From Eucommia ulmoides (taxonomy: Eukaryota; Streptophyta; Magnoliopsida; Garryales; Eucommiaceae), in NCBI GenBank assembly GCA_016647705.1, contig CM028330.1, positions 29,344,649 to 29,408,648 of the forward strand: 64,000 nt of DNA, in the 5' to 3' direction. The position numbers and the translations under genes were made by a program. The notes below the pieces were generated by a model. That model did no database searches and was not told the origin of the DNA. It worked only from the letters and a program-made list of their open reading frames with translations. Below, in pieces: positions 25,800 to 38,589 of the stretch. Numbering within the stretch: the first letter of the stretch is position 1; each line of letters starts with the position of its first letter.

Positions 25800-26017
25800 T
25801 AACTTGTTTAAACATTGAACCATTTCTCCAATTTTGTTATCTCAAAAAGTGGGGATGGAGACCCAAAATCATCATTCTAGGTAAACATCGTTATGTCTAG
25901 CCATAGCTAAACCTCGAATAATTTTCATAAATTGATCTTCTGCTAAATGTTTAGTAAAGATATTGGCAAGCTAATCGGAGGTATCGATATACTCAATAGT
26001 AACATCTATTTTTTTAA

Positions 26018-28206
26018 GGGGCGGTGACCAAGCAATCCTAAAAGGCGCTGAAAATTACAGATTGAACCCACTATTCTTTCCATGCACCAAGCAGCCATTT
26101 TCCTATTTTTGTGACGAAAATACCCCTCATATGTAACTTTCAATGCAAAGATCAAAACACATGGATTTTTTCATAGTTCCTGATATCGTAAAATTAATAT
26201 TTTTACACTGTATTGATCAGTAAAATGTCATATTTTTTATGATATGTTAATCATGTTTTTTGGACGTGTGGATCGTATTATGCATGGATGTTACATATAA
26301 CATCAAATGTAATAATATGATATTGTCTAATATTGACAAATTTCAAACAAATATTTTCAATAGATATTACATGTAACATCTATAATCAATGATTATTTTA
26401 AAAACATATTTTTAATGGATGTTACATGTAACATCTATATCAAAAACATATTTCAGAGTTACATCTATATCAAAACATATTTTTCAGTTGATGTTACATG
26501 TAAAAACATATTTTTATATAGATGTTACATGTAACATTGATATTTTAGAGGATATTACATATAACATTAATGTGATTTCCAATATCAAAACATATTTTTC
26601 AGTTGATGTTACATGCAAAAATATATTTTTATATAGATGTTACATGTAACATCTATATTTTAGAAGATGTTACATGTAACATTAATGCGATTTCCAATTC
26701 TCTCACTAACACACATGTAACATCTATATTTTAGAGGGTGTTACATGTAATATTAACCCAATTTCTAATTTTTCTCACTAACACAGACCAACATTATCAC
26801 GTACCCACATTTCCCTCACTATATTTCAAGAGGATGTTACATGTAACATTGCAGGGTGCAATGTGTAAATAGTTAAAAAAGAATTCTAAAGGTTTTAATA
26901 CCCACTTCAATATTACATGTAACATTAATGCGATTTCCAATTCTCTCACTAACACGCATGTAACATCTATATTTTAGAGGATGTTATATGTAACATTAAT
27001 GCGATTTCCAATTCTCTCACTAACACACATGTAACATCTATATTTTAGAGGGTGTTACATGTAATATTAATCTAATTTTCAATTTTTCTCACTAACACAC
27101 ACCAACATTATCACGTACCCACATTTTTCTCACTATATTTCAAGGGAATATTACATGTAACATTGCAGGGTGCAATGTGTAAATAGTCAAAAGAGAACTC
27201 CAAATATTTCAAGGGGATGTTACATGTAACATTGCAGGGTGCAATATGTTAATAGTTAAAAAGGACTCCAAAGGTTTTAATACCCACTTCAATGTTACAT
27301 GTAACATTAATGCGATTCTAATTTCTCTCACTAACACAAACTCATATTATCATACACCCACATTTCTCTCACTACATTTCAAGGGGATGTTACATGTAAC
27401 ATTGCAAGGTTGGTCAAAAAAGGAACTTCAAATACACATGTAACATCTATATTTCAGAAAATGTTATATGTAATATTAGTGTGATTTCCAATTTCTTTCA
27501 TTACCATAGACCTACATTATCACACACTCACATTTCTCTCACTATATTTCAATGGGATGTTACATGTAATATTGCGAGGTGCAATGTGTTGATAGTAAAA
27601 AAGGATCCAATTTCTCTCACTACCATAGACCCATATTTTCACATACCCACATTTTCTTTCGCTATATTTCAAGAGGATGTTACATGTAACATTGCGGGGT
27701 GCAATGTGTAAATAATCAAAAAAGAACCCCAAATGCTTTAATACCCACTTTACCATTTCTTTCTCTCTCTAAAAAAAAAACTCACCAGATTGAAACAGAG
27801 CATAAATAAAGGTGATGGCATCTATTGAAAACCTTGGATTTGAGTTGTGAGATGGTGGAAAAGTCAGATCTGGACAACGACAGTGGGGAAGGCGTCGGCG
27901 GTGATGAGAAAGACATCGGATCTGGACAGCGATGACGGAAGTGAATCGAATATCGATAGTGATAGCGACAAATCTAAGTTGCAAAGGCATTGGCATAACG
28001 GCAAGGCGATGCTCGACAATTCAAGAATGAAATCTCGTTGTGCGTATAACGGAGGGGCAAATCGGTCACCGAAAAATATACGGATGACGAATTTAGGACT
28101 GATCGGTGCAAGAAATCAGCGGCATAGGAGTTCTCAGTGCAAGAAAATGGATGTGTGTTTTATCGGTAGTTTTACGGTAATGGTGGGATTACCTTGTAAT
28201 TTTCCC
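26018..28206. mobile_element. Mutator-like non-autonomous element carrying a palindrome minisatellite
   Basis: The flanks are TTTTTTTAA at 26009-26017 and again at 28207-28215, a 9-bp target duplication typical of Mutator. The ends are imperfect inverted repeats: GGGGCGGTGACCAAGCAATC on the left and, reverse-complemented, GGGAAAATTACAAGGTAATC on the right. Host Copia RNase H sequence lies directly outside both ends, which fixes the borders independently. No transposase was found. The interior is 1.4 kb of palindromic minisatellite followed by a GC-richer, acidic-coding segment (27847-28160) that might be captured host sequence. The poly-T in the duplication weakens its weight slightly. Confidence 0.72.
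26287..27700. repeat. Minisatellite built on the palindrome ATGTTACATGTAACAT
   Basis: The 16-bp word is its own reverse complement. About twenty exact or near copies occur (for example near 26410, 26520, 26637, 26666, 26832, 27217, 27291, 27388, 27675). They are spaced roughly 30-130 bp apart inside larger units containing ttccaattctctcactaaca and gcagggtgcaatgtg. Unit length varies, so this is a compound array rather than a simple tandem repeat. Confidence 0.85.
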
Positions 28207-28215
28207 TTTTTTTAA
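27847..28215 (+). other. Open reading frame inside the Mutator-like element, possibly captured
   Basis: A 122-codon open frame includes a short acidic/serine stretch (SDLDSDDGSESNIDSDSDKS). Composition shifts to GC-richer than the array beside it. The last codons and stop fall in the element's terminal repeat and target duplication, so as written it is unlikely to be a conserved protein. No homolog is recognised; Pack-MULE style capture is one explanation. Confidence 0.2.
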
Positions 28216-29046
28216 TGTGATCACATATGAAATGATATCTAATCTCTATGTGCATAGTTCGTGAGTGCTATGTCGGATTCTTACTTAAGTATATAACACT
28301 TTTATTATCACAATAAATAGGGACTTCCTCCATACATATTTCAAAATCATTTAATTATTGCTTAATATATAGAATTTGAGCACAACAATTACTAGCTACC
28401 ATATACTCAGCCTCAGTAGTGGATAGGGCAATTAAATTCTGTTTCTTGCTAGACCAAGAACCCAAGGCATGTCTTAAAAAGTGATATGACTTGCTTGTGC
28501 TTTTACGCTCAACCTTGCATTCGGCAAAATCAACTTCGGAGTAACTAGTTAACTTGAAGTCACTCCCCATGAGATACCATAATTCTAGGTCACTTGTCCA
28601 TTTTAAATATTGAAATATCTACTTAACTACAGTTAAATGCGCTTTTTTAGGATAAGACTGAAATATAGCACACAAGCAAACACTAAACATAATATCAGGT
28701 CTACTAGCAGTAAGATACAACAAGCTACTAATCATACCTCGATACATTTTCTCATTTACGTTTTTCCCGTATCGTCTTTGTCTATTTTCGTAATTGTTGC
28801 CACTGGAGTTTTACACTCTTTAGAGCCATCCAAGCTATATTTGTTTAACAATTCTTTAGTGTATTTGGTTTGATTAATAAATATCCCTTCTTTGATTTGC
28901 TTGATTTGCAACCCAAGAAAGAAAGTAAACTCTCTTATCATACTCATTTCAAATTCAACTTGCATTATATTTGCAAACTCTTGACAAAACTTTTTATTAG
29001 TAGAACCGAAAATAATATCATCAACATAAATTTTCAAATAGCTCAC
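28216..29046 (-). mobile_element. Copia RT and RNase H remnants
   Basis: The reverse transcriptase block contains YVDDIIFGST and FFLGLQIKQ. The RNase H block contains SWSSKKQNLIALSTTEAEY and HIEIRYHFICDH. Both are diagnostic of Ty1/Copia pol. A broken fossil. Confidence 0.85.
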
Positions 29047-29049
29047 TAT

Positions 29050-30060
29050 TTTACGATATCATTTGCCAACATCCCTTTGGATTGAATCAAAATCATATAA
29101 TTGTTAACGCACAAGGACATGGATCATATTTCAATAATAACATGCATATTAAAGATGTTATCTCATAACATTTGGATACCTTTTAGAATAATAATCATTT
29201 AAAAACCAGGAGACATGAAATCTATGAGAAAAACATATTATCATGCATATAGCTAGATACTTCATGCTTATAAATATATCTATGTGCAAAAAGTATCAAC
29301 TTAAAACACTAAGCTCAAATTGATATGTCATGTATATTCAGAGGATTGTATGTATGGTATCAAAAATAGATTAACTCAATTTCATAAAGAGATACCAACC
29401 ATGATCTTCTTAAATTCATACGATATGCCGGTAAAATAAAGTCATACTAAAAACTGATTTCATCAATTATTTCTTAATAACATATGGTACAAGAAATAAA
29501 CATCACATAACTCAGTTTGAATTAATAAATCAATATTAGCTAACAATAAAATTTCATGTAAGCATACAATCAAGGTTATGAACAATTGAAATCAAATAAA
29601 TGTATCAATCAAATCATTTTTTATTATTTAATTATCCTTAATATTTCAAATAAATCAAGATATCATGCATTTTAATAAATCACCTTAATTCAATTATGAA
29701 TGAATCATAGATAACACGTTTCACATATTTTCAAACATAGCTTTTAGAAAATCTCACACACACATACAAACTTATCTAATTATCATGCAATAATTCTAAG
29801 ACAACTAAAGAACACATAATTTAGCACATGTCTTAGAAACCATTATTGACTTACCTAATCGGCATGCTGAACATCTCCCTCTTTAACAAATTTAATGAAC
29901 TTAAACTGCGAAGGTTTATGAGTACCTCTTATACCCTTGGGGACGACTTTATTTTTTTATCTCATTTGTACAAATGATTGATTTGGATGCACAATTTCTC
30001 TTGACCTGTCTGTATTCTCTAAGCTTTTGATTGTTTCCATTTGATTCAATGATATTTCTA
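29050..30060 (-). other. Decayed Copia interior, no domain recognised
   Basis: AT-rich sequence between the RT remnant and the gag tail. The expected integrase and protease blocks are missing or unrecognisable. Confidence 0.4.
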
Positions 30061-30063
30061 TTT

Positions 30064-30255
30064 GCACGTATCACTTGTGGTTTCCTAGTGATATCACATC
30101 TTGGCTTTGGTAAATATTTTCTGTTTGCACGTGTCACTTGTGGTTTCATTGTAACTTCACATCTTGGTTTTGATACATCTTTTCACTTTCTATGTGTCAC
30201 TGGTAGATTCTTGGTGACTTCCCATTTTGCCTTTGATATAACTTCTTTATTTGTT
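30064..30255 (-). repeat. Three tandem ~64-bp units in the Copia gag tail
   Basis: Units containing cacgtgtcacttgtggtttc begin at about 30065, 30129 and 30193. They correspond to a repeated basic peptide after the zinc knuckle. Confidence 0.6.
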
Positions 30256-31105
30256 CCTTCCGATCCTGTCCTGACATTATGTAACTCTCTGCACAAGACA
30301 TTTGCATAGCTCTCTTTGGTATTCATTTCATTTTGGATCCATTCTTATTAAACATAAACTTAGGGTTCTTAAATGGACATGATACTTTAAAATGTCCAAT
30401 CCCATTGCAATAATAACATCTCAACTTTGATTGATTATCATAGATAGCATGAGAAGTAAAACATGAATCATTTCCAATAATAGAAAAATTACAATCATTG
30501 TCTTGTGATGAAGAATGAGACGATGAAACATATCAATTTCCATAGATTATTTTGAAGGATGAAGAAACATTATCAGAATATTTTAAAATAGACTTGAGGT
30601 CGGATTTTGATTTTTTAAAATTTTTCTTAAGTAAATCGATATTTAATTCAAGATCCGACCTTTGCCTAGAAACCATATCAAAATCATTTTTTTTAAACTC
30701 TGTTTTCATTTTCAAGAAAATCCACTTTGGAGAGCAAATTATTTATTTCGAAAATAACATCCGAAAAACTCTTTTGATCCACAATAGTCATCCAAATGTA
30801 TTTTAGATTTCTGAACACTTTTTCTCCCATTTTTAAAAGAATCAATTTTTCTTTTTAAACTCAAGTTTTCTTTAGCAAAAAGAAGTGTGAGAGAAAGTAA
30901 TGTTTCCATGACAATGTGGATATTTTCATTATAATCATTTCTATTATTACCACTAATTCTACAAGAATCATAAATAACATTATCATATACGGATCTATCA
31001 CCATCAAGAGGGGACATACAAAAAACAATATCCATGGTGTGTGGACGTGATCGATTTAGCTAAGATGTTTAGCCTAATTGAGATAAAACCTGCTCTGATG
31101 CTAAT

Positions 31106-32045
31106 TGTTGCCTTAGTGATCTACCCAAGAGGGGGGTGAATTGAGTAGTTATAAAAAATTTAAACAAATAAATCTTTCAACACTTAATTATCGAATAATC
31201 AATTTTTCTTAAATCAATTATTATCTTCGTTATACAGCGGATAAGTGTTTAATTCTAGGCGCACACCCAAACAAAATATAAAAAAGTAAATAATGCAGCA
31301 CACTAAGATAATCATGGTTCAGCAAGCTACCCTGCCTAAGCTAGTTCCCCGAGCTCCACGGAGATTCACGACCTCTAAACCCCAAATTCTTTTAACGATA
31401 GGAACCAAACCTTTATAACGATTCTTTTCCTAGGCTCAGAATCAATCTTTACAATTTTCTTTTTTCAAGGATAAGGAAAAATCTTATCTTTTTACCAAGT
31501 TAAAGACTAATCTAATTCTACTACAGGAAGAGTCACAACCTCACAACTCTCACAAGTACTATTTTCCTAAGTAAGGATTAAACTTATACAATTCACTGAA
31601 AAAATTAATTCAATGCAAGAAGAATCAAAACCTAGTTCTTTTCAAGAAAAAGAATAACCTAACCTTTTTATACTTTAGGATAAAGATCAAACCCCAACTT
31701 TTATCACCAGAAAAGATTGAAATCTAACTACCATGACTAGACACTGACCCAATCGTGTCTAATCCGTTCAAGTTCACAAATACAAAAAAAATAATGAGTT
31801 TCTTCCCACAAGAAGCTTCTTCTGCCTGAATACAGTTATACTTAATTAATGTCCCAAAATTTACTACGTGATAGATTCAATGTGAGGCAAATCAATGTCT
31901 GATTAATAATCAAGTGTGGGTAGCAGAAATTATAGCACGCAATTAAATAAACACACAAAATCGTTTTAAATTTTTTTTTTAGGCTTAGATTTGAAAATGA
32001 TTTTCTTACAATCTTAACAACCAAGCAAATGTAATAATATGAAAT
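31106..32045 (-). repeat. 5' LTR (partial) of the minus-strand Copia
   Basis: It begins on the plus strand with TGTTGCC. It carries the same hairpin-unit series (GATTCT...AGAATC) and the gtgctac/gtagcac block as the other copies. It stops where the Gypsy LTR begins. Confidence 0.65.
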
Positions 32046-32049
32046 CACA

Positions 32050-34579
32050 ATTATATATCCATCCATACATATATACCTACATACTCGAGCTACTGTAAAA
32101 AAATTTCCCAAAAATATATATATAAATACCCATTTCAAAATTTGGGAATATACCGGTCCCAAATATTCACAACCAAAAATACAAAAATACCTTAACCTTC
32201 CACGATTCACATCCGACCGGCACACCTCCAAAATGATACTACCTTCGGACTCTATCTAGTGCTAGTAGTGGACCAACTCCTAGCCGCGGTACCTGAAACC
32301 AAATATTTTTTTATCGGTGTACTGTCTTCAGAATAAAAAAAACATTAAATGGATCGAGTATAGTTGTTAATTATCACCTTTCAAAATATAATATTTTATA
32401 CTCACATACCAGGTTGAGAATCCAATTCTACCGCCACTAATGAAATGATACCAATATGTTTAAAACAAGTAGAAGCATTAAACACTAGATTTCAAAATAT
32501 AATAATATAACCGCATACTATGTTAAAAACCTAGTTCCACTATCACTAATGAAATGAAGTAATATAATTAACACCCAACTCAAATATTTTAAGTCAACCA
32601 CTCTAAACATTTTAAACCAGTCAATTCAAATATTTTAAATCAACCAATTCAAATATTTTAAATCCACCAATCCAAATATTTTAAAAATATAATAAAGTAC
32701 ACCACACCTCTTTTCTAACTAGCCATAGGATCGTTTTTACCTCACGATCCGGAGTTGCAACGGTACCGTACCACCCTCAGGATTTGCACTCCTGATGGGT
32801 CAAACTACCCTGCAAGATTTGCCTAGCAGTTAATCCACATCTTGCAGGTCATATCCTCTTGATGAGAAGAAAGTTCACATCTCGTAGGTCATACCCGCCT
32901 AACGAGAAGAAAATTCACATTTTGTAGGTCATACCCGCCTTACGAGAAGAAAATTCACATCTCGTAGGTCATACCCGCCTAACGAGAAGAAAATCTACAT
33001 CTCGTAGGTCAAACTCGCCTAACGAGAAGAAAACAATAGTATAATTGGACAAAAATCACCTTTAAAACCCACTTGATCCAAAAATCATTTTCCACCTTTA
33101 AAATCGAAACCAACTTAATCCATGTAAGTTGTGAAATCGTCAATTTTAAGTAAACACATTTTTCACAATTTATACAAAAATAAGATTTGCAAATTTATAT
33201 AGAAGACAGTACACTTACCTCGATTCCTGTACTACGGAAAAACTGTCGTCAACTACTACAGGGACGCTGGCGCCTGTGAACCTAATAATGACAGGCCTAA
33301 ATTAACATTTTATTTAAAACAACCCTAATATGCAATACAGGCCCTAAATTTCATAATTCCCCATTCCCCAAATTTCATTATGAAAAATTATTATTTCGTT
33401 CGTTCTGCTACGTTAATATTTACTGTACAAAATTATTAAGATTAACGGTTACAAAATTATTATCACGATTACGAAAATTTTACTGCTAATAATTTAATTT
33501 AATGAAAATAATAATCAATTAAAATTTTACCTATTCCGGATTCGCTCGCCGGCCGAGAGGTTGATTTTATTTGAATTTTGGTTTGTTTTTATTTATTTAT
33601 TTATTTATTTATTTTCTCTGTTTTTCTGTTCTGCCGACTACCCTCTCTCACCGCCATCACCTGCACACCGCCGACAGCCCTCCTCGGCGATCAGAACACA
33701 CATACCGAGACCCACATACATGCAATCATTGGAGAATAACACCACACGAACCTCTTACCCCCTCTTTGACGACCAACGATCTGCTCCTACACACACACAC
33801 ACATTTCGGCGACGAACACACACACACAACAGCACCGGACTGAGCAGCAACACACACACACATGCTCGTCGGCGACCCACCGTCGAACTGCACCACACCC
33901 ACGCCGGACTGATCAGTACTGCTCACCACCGAAACACACACCCATACTGGACAACAAACACCCACAGCGACATACTAACGACGAACAGAGCATGCCACCT
34001 AAACCACTGATCAAAAACACACCTACAACGGACGAATGACAACGATCCCACACCACCGGAGCAACGAGCACACTGCCACACCCACTCACACTTACCACCC
34101 CGTCTGTACGACCGGATTGCATACCCCACTGCCGACCGACAGAATGGACACCGCCGTCGACCGACTTCACCTCACCACCGGCACACATACACACACAATC
34201 ACTGGACTGTGGTTACCATCAATAACACACCGCTGACCCACATTCTTGTGTTCTGGGTTTTCTTTTTTTGAGGCCTGTGAAATGTGTGAATGGATGTACA
34301 TATATATATATATATATATATGGATGGTAGATGGATCATGAGATTATTCATCCATTTATTTATTACTATTATTTTATTTGTCTTAAATTACATAAATCCC
34401 CCCTAAATTTTCTAAAGTTATGATATAAGCCCAACTCCAAAATTTAATATTCTTAAAATTATAAATTTACCCCTAAATTTTTTAAAATAAATATTATTTA
34501 ACACAATTGACCCCGTTATTTTTTAAATGTTCTAAAATACAGTTAATGATTATGCACGCGCGCAAATTAGGGTCTTACA
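32050..34579 (-). repeat. 3' LTR of the Tekay-like element
   Basis: It is colinear with 38655-41141 and ends GGTCTTACA at 34579. About 65 bp of its outer end is missing, and the left flank is Copia LTR. Confidence 0.85.
32835..33034. repeat. Five 40-bp tandem repeats in the 3' LTR
   Basis: The unit is catctcgtaggtcatacccg followed by cctaacgagaagaaaatt, with internal dyad CTCGT...ACGAG. The same array occurs in the other LTR at 39435-39634. Confidence 0.9.
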
Positions 34580-37500
34580 ATCCTTCCATCCTAAAAGAAA
34601 TTTCGTCCTGAAATTTTAGTTACCTTAACCGAACAAGTGTGGATATTTCTCCCTCATCTCATCTTCTCGCTCCCACGTTGCTTCCTCTACGAAATGACTG
34701 AGCCATACCACTTCTACTAAGAGAATTGTTTTCGTCCATAACACTTGATCTTTACGACTCAAAATCTGGACTGACTCCTCAACGTACGTCAAATTCTCTT
34801 CTAATTCGATTGGTTAAGAAGTCAACACATTCGAAGGATCTGACACATATTTCCTAAGCATCGACACGTGGAAAACGTTGTGTAATCTGAATAATTCTAG
34901 GGGTAAGGCAAGTCAATAAGTTGTTGTGCCGACCTATTTTAAAATCCCGTATGCCCCGATATATCTCGGACTTAACTTCCATTTCTTCCTGAACCTCATT
35001 ATGCCCTTCCACGGAGATATATGCAAAAACACATGATCACTCACTTCAAATTCCAACTCCCGCCTACGCTTATCAGCATAACTCTTTTATTGATTCTGAG
35101 CAATCTTCAATCTTTCTTGGATCACCTTTACTTTGTTTGCTATCACTTGGGCTATATCCGGTATCAATAATTTTCTTTCTCCCACTTCAGTCTAACAGAC
35201 TAGGGTTCTGCATCTTCTGCCATATAAGGCTTCATACGGTGCCATCTCGATTGCCGAATGGTAGCTATTATTGTAGGTAAATTCCATCAACGTCAAATGA
35301 TCATCCCAACTACCAGGAAATTCTAGAACACAACCCCTCAACATATCCTCCAACGTCTAAATCGTACGTTCTGAATGGTCATCTGCGGATGAAAGACGGT
35401 ACTGAATTTCAGCTTGGTACCTAAAGCAGTTTGGAGACTCGACCAGAACTTCGAAGTAAATTTTGGATCTCTATCCGACACTATGGAAATCGATGCACCA
35501 TGCAGTCTAACAATCTTATCAATATGCAATTAGGCATATTTATTCAGAGAATATGTAGTCTTTACGGCCAGAAAATGAGCAGATTTAGTAAGTCTATCAA
35601 CAAACACTCAGGTATAATTATGCCCCTTTTAAGTGCGAGGCAATCCCAAAACAAAAACCATTGTGATATATTCTCATTTCCACTCTGAAATAGGTAAAGA
35701 CTGCAATAACCCACCCGAATGCTGGTGCTCAATCTTGACTTGGTGACAAACAAGACACCTGACAACAAATTCGACAATTTTCCGTTTCATTTCATTCCAC
35801 CAATAGGGTTCTCGCGGATCTCGATACATTTTGGTACTGCCTGGGTGCATTGTGTATACTGAACTATGCGCTTTCTCCAAGATATCCTTATTCAAATTAA
35901 CATCATCAGGCACACACAGCCTATTTCCAACCATCAAGGCTTCATCATTATCCATGACACGTTAGTCAGCTCTGTGACCATTCTTTACTTCATCTTGGAT
36001 TTTCTTTAATTTGACATTCGACTTCTGCACTTCAATGATACGGTCAATCAATGTCGGTCTCAAAGTCAAAATCGTAAGCAACGCTGCCGTCTGACCGACC
36101 ACCAATTGGACTCGCAAAGATCTAAGCTCCGCATACAGATTAGTATAAACAACTTGAATGTGTGCAACCGAACCCTGTCGATTTCTGACTCAACGCATTT
36201 GCTACAATATTGGCCTTTCCAGGATGGTAATTGATAGTACAATCATAGTTCTCGATCAACTCTATCCAACGTCTCGGCCTAAGATTTTGTTCCTTCTAAG
36301 TAACAAGTACTTCAAACTCTGGTGGTCGGTGTATATCTTACAAATCTCGCCATACAGGTAATGTTTCCAAATCTTCAAGGCAAACACAATCGCCGCCAAT
36401 TCCAAATCATGCGTTGGGTAATTACGCTCATGATTCCTTAATTGTCGGGAGGCATATGCAGTTACGTGACCATGTTACATCAATACACAACCTACCCCTT
36501 GGTGTGAAGCATCACTGTAGATCACAAAGCCACCGCCTTCAGTCGGAAGGAAAAGTATTGGCGCAGATATCAGTCTGCTCTTCAGCTCTTGGAAACTCAA
36601 TTCATATTTGTCAGTCCACTCGAATTTGGATTTCTTGCGGGTCAATCGGGTCAACGGGGCAGCTATAACAGAAAATCCCTGTACAAACCGACGATAATAA
36701 CTCACCAATCCGAAAAAACTTTGAATTTCGGTCACACTTTTTGGTATTTCCCAGTGAACCACAACTTCGATTTTCTTTGGATCCACTTGAACACCATCTC
36801 CCGAGATAACATGCCCCAAGAATACAACTCGATCCAATAAAAATTCACATTTATTGAATTTGGCATACAACTGCTTTTTTCGCAAAGTCTGCAACACAAT
36901 CTTGAGATGCTTTGTATGCTCTTCTTTATTTTGGAAATAGATCAATATATCATCAATGAACACAATAATAAACTGATCTAGATAAAATTGAAAGATCTGT
37001 TTCATCAAATCCATATAAGCAATAGGGGAATTTGTCAACCCGAATGGCATAACTAAGGATTCACAGTGCCCATACCTTGTCCAGAACGCCGTCTTCGCCA
37101 CGTCACTGTCTTTGACTTTCAGCTGGTGATATCCTGATCGAAGATCTATTTTGGAAAACACTTTAGCCTTTTGTAGTTGGTCGAACAAATCATCAACTTT
37201 AGGCAACGAGTATTTATTACGAACCGTCACCTTATTCAACTGTCTGTAGTCAATACATATCCTCAGCATGCCATCTTTCTTCTTTACGAACAACATCGGG
37301 GCTCCATGGGGAGAAACACTAGGTCTGATAAAACCCGCGGTCTAACAGATCTTGCAACTGAATTTTCAATTCTTTCAGCTCGGTAGGCGCCATACAATAG
37401 GGTGGAATTGATATAGGAGCGGTTCCTGGAAGTAACTCAATGGTGAATTCCATTTCCCTATCCATTGGCAAACCTAGCAATTCTTCTGGAAACACACTGG

Positions 37501-38589
37501 GAAAAATCCCTAAAATCCCTTCCTTAATAACTTCCTAGCCTACAGAACTGAAATAAAACTGATTGGGGGTAACGATTACATCTCCCAAAAATACAAACTT
37601 TGGCTTGCCTGCGACCCGAAAGATAACTTCATTTTTAAAACAATCCACCGTGGCATGATAACTGGATAGCAAATCCATAGCCAGTATCACATCAAAATCG
37701 TGAATACTCAGGGGTAATAGATCCACCAATAATTCTCTATTACCTATTCGAAGCAAACTGTCTGTATACGCGCTATCTATCAACACTGACTCACAATTCT
37801 CGGTTACTTCCCGCACATCATCCCCTATTAATTTTGTTGTATTTTCTAATTCTGCATAACTTTTTATCTGCTTGCCCGTCAACCTGAAACATATTTATAA
37901 ATCAACTCCTTTCTGGGATCGTCTACATCTCGTCTTTTCCGTTTTTACCAAATTAGGAACAAATCGGGACATGGTATTAAATTTGGTTTCATACTACAGA
38001 GCGGTCATCTTCCCCTGTTTCAATGATATGAACTCTTTCTCTAATAAAATTACAAACTTTCCTTAGTATTGTCTAGAAAGCAGTTTTATGCATACCTTTG
38101 GATGTTGTACGCTAGGATAAAATCCCTGTATATCAAATAGTAGCGCAATGTGTTGTGTAGTCCCATAATATAAATAAGGTGTTGTCTAATAATCCAACTT
38201 AAGTGTGCTCTGTCACACTATTGGTTTAACAACTAAAACGTTAAGTGCTACCTATAGTGAATCCCAATGTCAAGTAATACGAATATGATTACTTATCAGT
38301 TATAATTTAATATTTAAAGCCACTAGCACCCCCACAATCATAATCCATCCATCACTACTATCGATAGCACTACCCAATCCACCAACTAGTAGTATCACAA
38401 TTTCGTTGCACCCACTAATTGCCAACAAGACAAATAACAATGCACGACACCAATGTACTATCTAATGCAATGCAATAACTATCACTTACACACCGAACCC
38501 ACCTATCGACACCTTATTTCATAGTCCACCACTGGCTTGACAAACTGATATGTTTACAGAACTTATAACCTAAGCTTTGATACCACAAA

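Larger units (their letters stand above)
23053..32045 (-). mobile_element. Copia retrotransposon fossil, nested and broken
   Basis: Minus-strand element. The 5' LTR starts at 31106 and is cut at about 32045 by the Gypsy element. The primer site is at about 31087-31104 (atcagagcagg). Gag occupies 31035-30530, with a CCHC knuckle (CYYCNGIGHFKVSC) at about 30375-30425. Reverse transcriptase (YVDDIIFGST) is at 29046-28756. RNase H occupies 28570-28216 and continues at 26008-25860. A Mutator-like element (26018-28206) and a solo LTR (23125-25799) sit inside it. Protease and integrase were not found, and there are many breaks. It is old. Confidence 0.7.

Noticed and set aside
26287-27700. A CRISPR-like array, because of regularly recurring palindromic repeats.
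   Set aside because: This is plant nuclear DNA, spacers are themselves repeated and uneven, and there are no cas genes.
26419-27756. Open frames across the palindrome array.
   Set aside because: They are translations of a minisatellite, with a repetitive TSISKTYF/HVTCNI pattern and no domain.
32835-33034. Centromere-like satellite.
   Set aside because: Only five 40-bp units, confined to the LTR and repeated in its partner.
33561-34236. Several overlapping open frames on both strands as real genes.
   Set aside because: They lie inside a retroelement LTR, are driven by C/A-rich composition, and recur in the other LTR.
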